Source: Spirochaetota bacterium
GTDB taxonomy: Bacteria; Spirochaetota; Spirochaetia; Treponematales; Treponemataceae
Assembly: GCA_023398165.1 (NCBI GenBank)
Contig: JAEWSQ010000025.1
Coordinates: 124,001-188,000, forward strand
DNA length: 64,000 nt
Direction of reading: 5' to 3'
This document shows positions 35,501 through 44,700 of the stretch, piece after piece. Position numbers and translations under genes: made by a program. Under the pieces are notes generated by a model that searched no databases, was not told the origin of the DNA, and worked only from the letters and a program-made list of their open reading frames with translations. The first letter of the stretch is position 1. The number at the start of each line of letters is the position of its first letter.

Positions 35501-35923
35501 TGTCTGTATGAGATGTACATTGCGGTATATGCCTGCGCCAGAATACCACCTGGAATTCGGACTTCTATGGCAAATTCTCACATGAATTTCATTTTCTCCG
35601 CTTTGAATAAAACCGGTGATGTCGACGACAAATTCAGTGTATCCGTATTTCCATTCGAAGGCTTTTTTTCTGTTTACATAGACTGTCGAATCCATGTAAA
35701 CGCCTTCAAACTGCAGGAAAGTTTTATCAGATTTTTCGAATTTACATGTTTTTTTATACCATCCGTCGCAGTCGCGGTAAAGGTTTTCCGCATCATAAAT
35801 CAAAAAATCATGAGGAATATCGACAGGAGAAAAGATTTCTGGAAAAGAAGATATGCCGTCAAATAAGCCGCATTCAGTTTCTGCAAAAAGCCAGTTATTG
35901 TTCCACAATGTTTCTTTACGCAT
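32546..35923 (-). CDS. Glycoside hydrolase family 2 enzyme (beta-galactosidase-like)
   Basis: This 1125-residue enzyme has the GH2 order: sugar-binding jelly roll, Ig-like domain, TIM barrel, then Ig-like domains and a C-terminal beta module. The acid/base Glu369 is in MWSVGNEIPD and the nucleophile Glu448 in IYGSETAS; GVCQHHDQGCLG and RTSHNPFPK are also typical. The domain with FFNGKSLGRKN after the barrel is usual in bacterial exo-acting GH2 enzymes of gut bacteria. It begins MRKETLWNNNWLF with no signal peptide, so it is cytosolic. Galactosidase versus glucuronidase or another specificity cannot be decided. AAGGAGA precedes the ATG. Confidence 0.85.
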   Translation of the reverse strand: MRKETLWNNNWLFAETECGLFDGISSFPEIFSPVDIPHDFLIYDAENLYRDCDGWYKKTCKFEKSDKTFLQFEGVYMDSTVYVNRKKAFEWKYGYTEFVVDITGFIQSGENEIHVRICHRSPNSRWYSGAGIYRNVHLIQTADLHVEHNGVYVAAQKNGPVYSIDVDTYLSKEKTPLVTIEHTVIDKEGAVVSFSKGGTNQNLIVAKPELWTLEKPYLYKLKTEVYLQGVLCDTVYTAFGLRTLSFTTDKGFFLNGSYVKINGVCQHHDQGCLGSAFNKEAARRQLVKLREMGVNAVRTSHNPFPKDFLDLCDEMGMLVMSEFLDMWEMPKTEHDYARFFTDWIEKDAQSWICQGRNHPCIIMWSVGNEIPDTHAGERGKEVMEYLVSLVEKYDPKHNARATLCSNYMPWENTQKCADVIKLIGYNYAEKYYNEHHEKHRSWIIYGSETASVVFSRGIYHFPLKQPILNDDDGQCSALGNSTTSWGAKSVERCITDDRDAPFSLGQFIWTGWDYIGEPTPYHSKNSFFGQIDTAGFPKDSFYIFKAAWTDYKKDPFIHIFPYWDFSPGQIIDVRTVTNAPSMELFFNGKSLGRKNISMKNDMNLTSDFSIPYEKGILKALAYDENGAIIAQCTRSSFSDPASIALSADKTVLKANGLDLAFVEISVNDKDGNPVDNALNRMFIHVKGEGRLLGLDNGDSTNFDSYKGNTMRLFSGKLLAVIASTETEGTICVTVESEELPCRTLEIQSQKTARIPGISCTERNSVTPFFSDKPVRKIELLSSISKLTPSHSGIEVKALLYPPDAQYTDLEWRCANDAGIDTVIASVVKTEKGATVIAHGDGKFNLRCGSRNGKKELSPIGMKEFYLEGFGSASMNPYSYITGGLYTLSTGDIGTGNERGFASSRDGISSAGFERLDFGSFGSSEITMDIFCLDSDPFEFEIWEGNIEKADAVFIAKLLYHKKSIWNVYQSEMYTLPVRLRGVKTLSFVFNRKAHIRGFSFTKQHKEYEVISASSYDTISGDAFTVGKEEICGIGNNVSITFDDFDFGGRQPEKIRICGKTKREKNTIQIRFTSKDGSEILHMAEFMRTENYNEQDFTLPQILGTYSVSFIFLPGSSFDFKSFKFI

Positions 35924-36243
35924 TTCGATCTCCTTCTTGTATCTGCATAATGGTTATAATCATGCATTTTCTATAACACTAGTATAGTAGATAATTTTAT
36001 TCAATAGTAGAAATTATATTTTACTTCTTCATTTTCTAGTGTTCTAGAATTACCATGCTTAGTTCCTGTGCAGTTTTTACTTTCACTGTCTAGTAAATAG
36101 GCAATAATGAGAATACGTGTACGGCTATCTGTTTTTCGAATACTCCGTCATCAAAAATAATCATTATTAAAGTGTAATTTTTTGTTCTATAAAGAATAAA
36201 AGAAATAAAAATTTAATACGTAAAGTATGTATAACGAGCCGTT
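35924..36243. promoter_or_regulatory. Intergenic control region between the GH2 gene and carA
   Basis: About 350 AT-rich bases separate the divergent GH2 and carA starts. Close to GH2 lies CTATA-ACACTAG-TATAG (35971-35987), centred on ACTAGT, followed by TAGTAGATAA (35986-35995); both elements also occur in the ABC-operon control region. TGCAT and ATGCA (35944-35966) flank 13 bases. Nearer carA, AATAAT-C-ATTATT (36156-36168) is a perfect but AT-rich dyad at about -109 of the sigma-54 start. I see no open reading frame or RNA gene here. Confidence 0.45.
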
Positions 36244-36260
36244 TTGGCATGATTATTGCT
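36244..36260 (+). promoter_or_regulatory. Sigma-54 promoter of carA
   Basis: TTGGCATGATTATTGCT matches the -24/-12 consensus TGGCACG-N4-TTGCW at all but one defined base, with GG at 36246-36247 and GC at 36258-36259, exactly 10 bases between. Predicted +1 is about 36271, only two bases before the chosen carA ATG. Confidence 0.75.
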
Positions 36261-36272
36261 GTTTCTGGAGGT

Positions 36273-37433
36273 ATGGTCTGTATAAAAAATAAAGCGTATC
36301 TTGTGCTTTCAACCGGCGAGGTTTTTGAAGGCTATTCATTCGGTGCTTCCGGCTGTGTAAGCGGTGAAGCAGTGTTTACTACGGGAATGACAGGGTACCT
36401 TGAAACTCTGACGGATCCGAGTTATTACGGTCAGATTGTAATGCAGACGTTTCCCCTCATAGGAAACTACGGTGTTATTCCCTCTGATTTTGAAAGTTCT
36501 GAACCTCATGTGAGCGGTTATATTGCACGTGATTGGTGTACTGATCCTTCCAACTTCAGAATGCAGGGTAATTTGAATGATTATTTAAAGAAAAATAATA
36601 TTATTGGTATTTACGGTATAGATACAAGACGGTTAACAAAAATAATCAGAGAGCACGGTGTATTAAATGTAAGGATTATCAGTTTCTCAGGAAATGCGGC
36701 GGATGATCAAAATGCGGAACAAGAAAAGAACTATCTTTCCAATCCCCGGGAGAAAGAATCTTACTGCGGTGCTATTGCAAAGTTTCAGATAACGAATGCA
36801 GTGGCTGCGGTTTCTCCGGAGCGGGAAATACTGTATGCTGCATCAGACAGTGATAAATCTAACGGTAAAAAAATTGTCTTGTGGGATTTTGGTGCGAAAA
36901 AAAACATCGAACGGGAACTGCTTAAAAGAGGTTTCGATGTTGTATCTGTATGCGCCGGTGCTTCGGCTGAGCAGATTTTGAGCCTTAACCCGGACGGTAT
37001 AATGCTGTCAAACGGTCCCGGTGATCCGTCTGAAAATACAGGCATTATTAATGAACTGAAAATCCTTTGTACAAAAAATATTCCAATATTCGGAATATGT
37101 CTGGGGCATCAGATTCTTGCTCTGTGTCAGGGTGCAAAAACTGAAAAACTCAAATACGGTCACCGGGGAGCAAATCAGCCTGTTAAAGATCTCGGTACTG
37201 GAAGAATTTATATAACCAGTCAGAATCACGGATATACAGTAATAAACGAAAGCCTCGGGTCAAATGCCGACGTGTCGTTCATCAATCTGAATGATCAGAC
37301 GTGTGAAGGAATCAGGTATAAGAACTTCCCTGCTTTTTCTGTGCAGTTTCATCCTGAAGCCTCTGCCGGACCTCTCGATACCGGCTTTCTGTTTGATTCT
37401 TTTGTAAAGCTCGTTTTGTCCAAGGAGATATAA
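36273..37433 (+). CDS. carA: Carbamoyl-phosphate synthase small subunit
   Basis: CarA hydrolyses glutamine and passes ammonia to CarB for carbamoyl phosphate, used in arginine and pyrimidine synthesis. The N-terminal domain aligns from KAYLVLSTGEVFEGYSFGA through TGMTGYLETLTDPSY; the amidotransferase domain has the nucleophile Cys in FGICLGHQ and the His-Glu pair in QFHPEA. I use the ATG at 36273 (386 residues), preceded by GGAGG; the ATG at 36249 lies inside the sigma-54 promoter and adds residues that match nothing in the family. The predicted transcript start makes the mRNA almost leaderless. carB-dapF starts one base after the stop. Confidence 0.95.
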   Translation: MVCIKNKAYLVLSTGEVFEGYSFGASGCVSGEAVFTTGMTGYLETLTDPSYYGQIVMQTFPLIGNYGVIPSDFESSEPHVSGYIARDWCTDPSNFRMQGNLNDYLKKNNIIGIYGIDTRRLTKIIREHGVLNVRIISFSGNAADDQNAEQEKNYLSNPREKESYCGAIAKFQITNAVAAVSPEREILYAASDSDKSNGKKIVLWDFGAKKNIERELLKRGFDVVSVCAGASAEQILSLNPDGIMLSNGPGDPSENTGIINELKILCTKNIPIFGICLGHQILALCQGAKTEKLKYGHRGANQPVKDLGTGRIYITSQNHGYTVINESLGSNADVSFINLNDQTCEGIRYKNFPAFSVQFHPEASAGPLDTGFLFDSFVKLVLSKEI

Positions 37434-37434
37434 A

Positions 37435-40400
37435 ATGCCCCTCAATCCTGAAATAAAAAAAGTGATGGTTATTGGTTCCGGTCCGATTATTATAGGGCAG
37501 GCAGCCGAATTCGATTATGCCGGAACCCAGGCATGCAAGGCTCTCAAAGAACAGGGACTTCAAGTCGTTCTTGTTAATTCAAATCCTGCAACGCTTATGA
37601 CGGACTCTGCAATGGCCGATTCTATTTATATTGAACCGCTGCTGCTCGATACGATTAAAAGAATAATTGAAAAAGAAAAACCTGACAGTCTTTTATCCAC
37701 TCTCGGAGGTCAGACCGGATTAACCTTATCTATGCAGCTGGCAAAAGAAGGGTTTCTTGCACAAAATAATGTAAAGCTCTTAGGCGCCAATCCTGAAACG
37801 ATTGATAAGGCTGAAGACAGACAGCTGTTTAAAGATACCATGATGGAAATTGGCGAGCCGTGCATTCCTTCAAAGGTTGTGACCGATCTTGAAAGCGCCC
37901 TCGAGTTTGCAAAGGTTATTGACTATCCTGTCATTGTCCGTCCGGCATTCACGCTCGGCGGAACAGGAGGCGGAATAGCCGCAAACGAGGCGGAGCTAAG
38001 GGAGACTGCGGCTAACGGGTTAAGTAGATCGCCGATTCATCAGATTCTTGTTGAGAAATGCATATCGGGCTGGAAAGAAATTGAGTTTGAGGTGATGAGA
38101 GACGGAGAAGGCAATGTTATTACAGTCTGTTCCATGGAAAACTTCGATCCAGTGGGTGTTCATACCGGAGATTCTATTGTTATAGCTCCGACCGTAACGC
38201 TGTCAGATAAAGAGTATCAGATGCTGCGCTCTGCAGCCTTAAATATAATATCGGCATTGAAAATTGAGGGAGGGTGCAACTGTCAGTTTGCACTTCATCC
38301 TGACAGCTTTGAATATGCCGTTATTGAGGTTAATCCGCGTGTATCGCGTTCATCGGCACTTGCTTCCAAGGCTACAGGGTATCCTATCGCAAAAATTGCA
38401 GCACTCATAGCCGTGGGCTATACTCTTGATGAAATACCGAACACGGTGACTAAAAAAACAAAAGCTTGTTTTGAGCCGGTTCTCGATTATGTCGTTGTAA
38501 AATTTCCAAAATGGCCCTTTGATAAATTTGTCTATGCCAAGAGAAAGCTGGGAACACAGATGAAGGCGACCGGTGAAGTCATGGCAATAGGAACCAGTTT
38601 TGAACAGGCTCTCATGAAAGCCGTGCGCGGTTTGGAATTATCGGTACAAAGCTTAAATTATCCGCCTTTTGCAAAAGAAAGCGACGAAAAAATTTTCAAA
38701 CGCGTAGCAGAATGCACGGATCAGAGAATCTTTGCCATTTATGAAGCATTGAAGCGGGGCATGAGTATTGATCAAGTATTTGAGATTACGAAGATTGACC
38801 GCTGGTTTTTACATAAGCTTGGTAATCTCATCACTATTGAAAACAATCTTGTATCAGTAAAAAAAGAATCAAGAGAACTCTTAAAGGAAGAGTACCTTGA
38901 AGCTAAGCATGCCGGTTTTACCGATGCCTTCATTGAAAAATTATGCGGTGCAAAACCGGCACATATTGCAGCCTCGTACCGGATGGTCGATACCTGTGCG
39001 GGAGAATTCAGCGCTAAAACACCGTATTTTTACAGCGGATGGGACGGGGATAATGAAGCTCTGCTGCCCTCCGGTGATCTTTCGCAGCAAAAACAGAGTA
39101 AGGGTAAAATATTAGTTTTAGGTTCGGGTCCTATACGGATCGGTCAGGGCATTGAGTTTGATTATGCTTCTGTCCAGTGCGTGTGGGCATTGAAAAAGCT
39201 CGGTTATGAAGTAGCGATCATGAATAATAATCCTGAAACAGTTTCGACAGATTTTGATACCGCCGACAGATTGTATTTTGAACCGCTTACCGGCGAGGAT
39301 GTAATGGATGTCATTACAACAGAAAAACCCGACGGGGTTGTTGCTTCCTTCGGAGGTCAGACAGCCATAAAACTTACAAAATATCTTGATGAACGCGGTG
39401 TAAAAATTCTTGGAACCAGTGCAGATTCCATTGATCTTGCAGAAGACCGCGCCCGTTTTGAAGAACTCTTAGAAAGTCTGTCAATTAAAAGACCTGAGGG
39501 GTTAACCGTTTTCACTGAAAAAGAAGCGCTTAAGGCAGCCGCTGAGATCGGGTATCCTGTCCTTATACGGCCCAGTTATGTTTTGGGCGGGCAGAATATG
39601 ATTATTGCCTTCAATGAAAGCGATGTTATTGAATACATGGGAATTATTCTTTCTCAGAACATAGAAAACCCCATTCTCATAGATAAGTATTTGATGGGTA
39701 CCGAACTTGAAGTAGATGCAATCTGCGACGGGGATGATATTCTTATTCCCGGAATTATGGAGCACATTGAAAGAACAGGAATTCACTCTGGAGATTCCAT
39801 AGCAGTATATCCAGCATTCAACCTCCACGATATTCTTATTGATAAAATTATTACCCAGTCTAAGGAGCTTTCAAAAGCGCTCGGTACTAAAGGGCTCGTG
39901 AATATTCAGTATCTTATTTATAATAATGAACTGTATATTATTGAGGTCAATCCGCGCTCTTCGAGAACTATTCCCTATATCAGCAAGGTAACCGGTGTTC
40001 CGATGGTCGAGCTGGCAGTGCGCGCCATGCTCGGTGAAAAACTGTGTGATATGGGTTTTGGTACCGGTCTGTATCCGATTCCGCCGTATACGGCCGTAAA
40101 AGTTCCTGTTTTCAGTTTTGAAAAATTGAGCGATGTCGACACCCACCTGGGACCGGAAATGAAATCTACTGGAGAAGTACTTGGAATTGCCCAGACGATT
40201 GATGAGGCCTTATATAAGGGTCTTATTGCCGCCGGATATAAAATGAAAAAAACGGGCGGAGTGCTTATTACCGTCCGGAAGACAGACCAGTTTGAGATTC
40301 CTGACCTTGCAAGAAAATTTTACAACATGGGTTTTAAACTCTATGCAACAGAGGGGACGGCAAAAGTAATCGAAGATTTCGGTATGGAAGTTACTGTTGC

Positions 40401-41604
40401 AGATAAAATACATGAAAACCCGAAAGAAAATATATTAACTCTGCTTGAAAGCGGGAATGTTGATTATGTAATATCAACTTCAGCGAAAGGCAGACTTCCC
40501 ACCAATGACAGTGTAAAATTAAGAAGAAAATCTGTTGAAAGGGACATTCCCTGTCTCACATCTATAGATACAGCAAATGCTATAGCAGACAGTCTTTTAA
40601 GCAAGTATACGGCCTCAAATGTTGAGTTAATAAATACCAATGCGCTTCTGAAAACTAAAAGAACTATAGAATTCTATAAAATGTCAACAACAGGAAATGA
40701 TTTTATTGTCTGTAATGCGATGGATACTGATATTCCGAATCCTGAAGCTCTGTCGGTGCGTCTTTGCGACAGAAAAAAAAGCATCGGAGCCGATTCTCTT
40801 GTTATTATAAGCCGCAGCGATAAGGCAGATGCGTATATGAGGCTTTTCAATATGGATGGTTCTGAAGGACTTATGGCGGGAAATGCAATACGCTGTGCGG
40901 CAAAGTATTTGTATGATGGAAATATTTGCGGAATTGCAGAAAAAGCGGATGAAAGGGGAGAAGATACTTTCCAATTAAGCATAGAAACAAGATCAGGCAT
41001 ACGTAGAATGAAACTCTATAAAAGAAATGGAAAAGTAAGTTCAGTATGTGTTGATATGGGAAGACCCGAGTTTGCTCCCCGGATCATACCGACGATGCTT
41101 CCAGTAAAAAAGATTAATAAAGATATTGCATCTTCTCTTAACCAGAATCTTCTTAATTCTTTAGGAGATGAAGCTGTCCTTAATGTACCGTTGACACTCA
41201 GCGGGTCTGAGAAAAAAACCTTTGATGTAACCGTTTTATCGGTTGGAAATCCTCATTGCGTGGTGTTTTGCGGTTTTGTGGACAAGGTTGATGTACCTCT
41301 TTTAGGACCATTATTTGAGCATCATAATGCTTTTCCAAAACGTGTTAATACAGAGTTTGTGCGCGTCGTAAATAGAAACTGTTTAAAAATGAGGGTTTGG
41401 GAACGGGGAAACGGGGAAACACTTTCGTGCGGAACCGGCGCTTGCGCTGCCGCGGTGGCTTCGGTTTTAAACGGTTTTTGCCCATTAAATGAGAACATAA
41501 CAGTTAAAGTACGAGGCGGAGAACTTGTTGTGTTATATACCGGAGATACTGTGTACCTCACCGGGCCTGCTGAACTTTCATACACAGGTATTACAGAAAT
41601 ATAA
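37435..41604 (+). CDS. carB: Carbamoyl-phosphate synthase large subunit fused to a diaminopimelate epimerase-like domain
   Basis: This single 1389-residue frame carries complete CarB and, from about residue 1078, a DapF domain. CarB shows both ATP-grasp halves (GSGPIIIGQAAEFDYAGTQA at 11 and GSGPIRIGQGIEFDYASVQC near 563, each followed by GGQT and HSGDS/HTGDS) and the MGS-like allosteric domain ending about 1070. DapF starts FYKMSTTGNDF (Met1083) and has LCDRKKSIGADSLV, NMDGSEGLMAGNAIRC, GNPHCV and ERGNGETLSCGTGACA. The second catalytic cysteine is Cys1332, but the first is Ala1148 (GCG), so ordinary two-base epimerase chemistry is doubtful. CarB makes carbamoyl phosphate; DapF would serve lysine synthesis. 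No stop or start signal separates the parts. Confidence 0.93.
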   Translation: MPLNPEIKKVMVIGSGPIIIGQAAEFDYAGTQACKALKEQGLQVVLVNSNPATLMTDSAMADSIYIEPLLLDTIKRIIEKEKPDSLLSTLGGQTGLTLSMQLAKEGFLAQNNVKLLGANPETIDKAEDRQLFKDTMMEIGEPCIPSKVVTDLESALEFAKVIDYPVIVRPAFTLGGTGGGIAANEAELRETAANGLSRSPIHQILVEKCISGWKEIEFEVMRDGEGNVITVCSMENFDPVGVHTGDSIVIAPTVTLSDKEYQMLRSAALNIISALKIEGGCNCQFALHPDSFEYAVIEVNPRVSRSSALASKATGYPIAKIAALIAVGYTLDEIPNTVTKKTKACFEPVLDYVVVKFPKWPFDKFVYAKRKLGTQMKATGEVMAIGTSFEQALMKAVRGLELSVQSLNYPPFAKESDEKIFKRVAECTDQRIFAIYEALKRGMSIDQVFEITKIDRWFLHKLGNLITIENNLVSVKKESRELLKEEYLEAKHAGFTDAFIEKLCGAKPAHIAASYRMVDTCAGEFSAKTPYFYSGWDGDNEALLPSGDLSQQKQSKGKILVLGSGPIRIGQGIEFDYASVQCVWALKKLGYEVAIMNNNPETVSTDFDTADRLYFEPLTGEDVMDVITTEKPDGVVASFGGQTAIKLTKYLDERGVKILGTSADSIDLAEDRARFEELLESLSIKRPEGLTVFTEKEALKAAAEIGYPVLIRPSYVLGGQNMIIAFNESDVIEYMGIILSQNIENPILIDKYLMGTELEVDAICDGDDILIPGIMEHIERTGIHSGDSIAVYPAFNLHDILIDKIITQSKELSKALGTKGLVNIQYLIYNNELYIIEVNPRSSRTIPYISKVTGVPMVELAVRAMLGEKLCDMGFGTGLYPIPPYTAVKVPVFSFEKLSDVDTHLGPEMKSTGEVLGIAQTIDEALYKGLIAAGYKMKKTGGVLITVRKTDQFEIPDLARKFYNMGFKLYATEGTAKVIEDFGMEVTVADKIHENPKENILTLLESGNVDYVISTSAKGRLPTNDSVKLRRKSVERDIPCLTSIDTANAIADSLLSKYTASNVELINTNALLKTKRTIEFYKMSTTGNDFIVCNAMDTDIPNPEALSVRLCDRKKSIGADSLVIISRSDKADAYMRLFNMDGSEGLMAGNAIRCAAKYLYDGNICGIAEKADERGEDTFQLSIETRSGIRRMKLYKRNGKVSSVCVDMGRPEFAPRIIPTMLPVKKINKDIASSLNQNLLNSLGDEAVLNVPLTLSGSEKKTFDVTVLSVGNPHCVVFCGFVDKVDVPLLGPLFEHHNAFPKRVNTEFVRVVNRNCLKMRVWERGNGETLSCGTGACAAAVASVLNGFCPLNENITVKVRGGELVVLYTGDTVYLTGPAELSYTGITEI

Positions 41605-41617
41605 GCAAGTGATTAAA

Positions 41618-41648
41618 ATATAAGCATATACTAAGGTAATGCTTATAT
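41618..41648 (+). promoter_or_regulatory. Candidate upstream activator site of gltB
   Basis: A perfect inverted repeat, ATATAAGCAT (41618-41627) and ATGCTTATAT (41639-41648), separated by 11 bases. Its centre is about 121 bases before the predicted gltB transcription start, a usual place for sigma-54 activators. The spacer contains the first ATACTARGGTAAT element; a second copy starts at 41662. Confidence 0.55.
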
Positions 41649-41726
41649 ATTAAGCTTTACTATACTAGGGTAATTCTTTTGTTTGTTTAAAAGTATGTAT
41701 TGCAATAAAATAAAATGTCTAAATAA

Positions 41727-41743
41727 TTGGCATGAGATTTGCA
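41727..41743 (+). promoter_or_regulatory. Sigma-54 promoter of gltB-gltD
   Basis: TTGGCATGAGATTTGCA matches TGGCACG-N4-TTGCW at 11 of 12 defined positions, GG at 41729-41730 and GC at 41741-41742, 10 bases apart. Predicted +1 is about 41754, giving a leader of 26 bases that includes AGGAGG. Confidence 0.8.
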
Positions 41744-41779
41744 GTACAACAAATACCAAACTTCAGGAGGATTACCCTA

Positions 41780-44700
41780 GTGCATTTTAATCAATTACCA
41801 GGTCAGACTGGATTATACAATCCCAATTTTGAGCATGACAGCTGCGGGACTGGCTTTATCTGTAAAATAAACGGAGAAAAATCTCACCGTATGGTGACAG
41901 ATGCTTTGGAAATGCTTTCAAGGATGAATCACCGCGGTGCCACCGGTACCGACCCGGAATCCGGAGACGGAGCCGGTATTCTTACCCAGGTGCCTCACGC
42001 ATTTTTAAAAAAAATAACATTGGATAAAGGGATTGCACTTGGTGATGAAGGTTCATACGGCTGCGGTTTACTTTTTCTTCCCCACGATGAAAAACTCAGC
42101 CTGGTTTTAAAAACTATTTTCGAAACTTCCTGTAAAGAATTTGGTATTGAAACATTATTATGGAGAGATGTACCGGTTAATGAACAGTGTATTGGTATTA
42201 CTGCCCGGGAATCGATGCCTAACATTATCATGGTAATAGCGCAGGATACAGCAGATGAGAAGGTAAAAATTCCATTGGAACAGCGCCTGTATTTAGCACG
42301 TAAAACAGCTGAGAAAAAAGCAGGAAGTATCCGTATTGACGGCAAACAAGCTATGTATGTGGTTAGTTTTTCTTCAAAAACCATTGTCTATAAGGGAATG
42401 CTTTTAGCTCCGCAGGTACAGCAATTTTATTCTGATTTAAATGATATAGATTTTCAAACAAGTATTGCAGTAATTCATTCCCGTTATTCAACTAATACCT
42501 TTCCCTCCTGGGATAGAGCACAGCCTTTCCGCTATCTGGCTCATAACGGTGAAATAAATACGTTAAAGGGAAACACCACCTGGATGAAATCCAGAGAGGC
42601 TCACCTTTCAAAAAAGGAATGGGGATCACACTGTAAAAGTCTTTCTCCTATTATTCAGGAGAATGGTTCTGACTCACAGGCGCTTGACAACGTTCTTGAA
42701 CTGCTTGTTCAAGGCGGAAGAAGCCTCCCTCATGCGGTAAGCATGTTAGTCCCCTGTGCATGGGAACATGACAGCGGGTTATCTTCCGGCATTAAAGATT
42801 TTTATGAATATCACAGATGTATCATGGAAAGCTGGGACGGCCCGGCTGCTCTTGCCTATACAGACGGTTCAATAGTTGCCTCGTCCCTTGACCGGAACGG
42901 ACTGCGCCCCGGAAGATACATCATAACAAAAGACGGCCGCGTCATTATGGCATCCGAACTTGGAGTTCTCGATGTTGAAAGCAGTCAGGTTTCAACTTCC
43001 GGAAGACTTGAACCGGGGCATATTCTGTTGGTTGACACTATTCAAGGAAGAGTGATTCCGGATGCACAGATTAAATCCCAGCTTGCACAAAAAGAACCGT
43101 ATGCAAAGTGGGTTTCCAAAGGACTAGAAAGAATTACTCAGATTGATCAGGTACAGACAATAGAGCATAACGATGAGGTTTTAAGAGCGTTAGCGTACAC
43201 AAGGGAAGAACTTGAGATGATAATTCAAGTTATGGCCGAGACAGGAGCAGAACCTATAGGCTCAATGGGTAATGATGCTCCTCTAGCCGTTCTTTCAGAA
43301 AAAAAGGTTCCGCTGTATTCATATTTCCGTCAGCTGTTTGCACAGGTTACGAATCCTCCCATAGATCCACTTAGGGAAGGATGCGTCATGAGTATGGAGA
43401 CCGTCATTGGAAAACCGGGGGATTTATTATCTGAAGGTAAAGAGCATGCTTCCCGTTTTGTTTTGGAAAAGCCGGTTTTAACAAGTGAATCCTTCTCAGT
43501 TTTCTCTTCACAGCACTCTAAAGATATTCAAACCATAAGTATTCTTTTTCCGGTTTCTGAGGGCGAAAGCGGATTTCAGAAAGCGCTTGAAAGGGTTAAG
43601 GCTGAAGCAAAAGATGCTGTAGAAAAGGGCAAAAAATTTCTTGTCCTTACCGATAAGGGTATTTCCAAGGAAAATTGTTCGCTGAGCGGACTTTTAGCTC
43701 TCGGAGCGGTGCATCAGCATTTGACAACACATGCAATAAGACTCGATGCCTCTCTATTTCTAGAAAGTGCTGAACCAAGAGAAGTTCATCATTTTTGTGT
43801 GTTGTTCGGGTTTGGCTGCGATGCCGTATTTCCCTACGGAGCATACAGCGCAATCGAAAAACTCATTAGCGAACAGAAAACCTCTGTTGATTTTTCAAAA
43901 GCTATTCATAATTATCTTCATGCTGTAGAACACGGTATGATGAAGGTTTTGTCAAAAATGGGTATTTCCACGCTGATGAGCTACAAGGGTGCTCAAATTT
44001 TTGAAGCAGTAGGACTTGGTCAGGATATTATTGAGACTTGTTTTACAGGAACTCCTTCCCGTGTTGGAGGTTTAACACTCAAAACTCTATCATCGAAAAT
44101 TATCGGTATGCATAAAGACTCTTTTAATTCTGATGTTGAGTTCCCCCATATTCTTGAAGATGGAGGTTTTTACCGCTGGAGGAAGGAGGGGGAGGTTCAT
44201 GCATGGAATCCCGAGACTATTCCTCTTCTACAGCAGGCTGTAAGAACGGGAAATTATGAGCTGTATAAGAAATATACTGAAAAAATGGATCAAGCTTCTA
44301 TGCATCCGTCTGGAAAGCGTGCGGTTACACTGAGATCTTTATTCCGTTTCAAAGAAAGGCAAAGCATCCCTCTTGATCAGGTGGAAAGCGAAGAAAGCAT
44401 AATGAAAAGATTTTCTGTGGGAGCCATGAGTTTCGGCTCGATCAGCGCATCTGCACATGAAGCAATAGCTACAGCCATGAACAGAATAGGAGGAAGGAGC
44501 AATACAGGAGAAGGCGGAGAATCCCCCGAACGGTTTAAAAAACTTGAAAACGGAGACTCATTGTGTTCGAAGGTTAAACAGGTTGCATCAGGCCGTTTCG
44601 GTGTTACCACATGGTATTTGACCAATGCGGAAGAAATACAAATTAAAATTGCTCAGGGTGCAAAGCCGGGTGAGGGTGGTCAGCTGCCGGGACATAAGGT

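Noticed and set aside
36249..36272. Longer carA N-terminus starting at the first ATG
   Set aside because: The eight extra codons lie inside the -24/-12 promoter and align with no CarA family sequence; GGAGG precedes the ATG at 36273.
41732..41779. Longer gltB N-terminus starting at ATG 41732
   Set aside because: It starts inside the sigma-54 promoter; AGGAGG correctly spaced for GTG 41780 lies within these extra codons.
41995..42384. 129-codon minus-strand frame inside gltB
   Set aside because: Complement of the conserved amidotransferase domain; no start signal.
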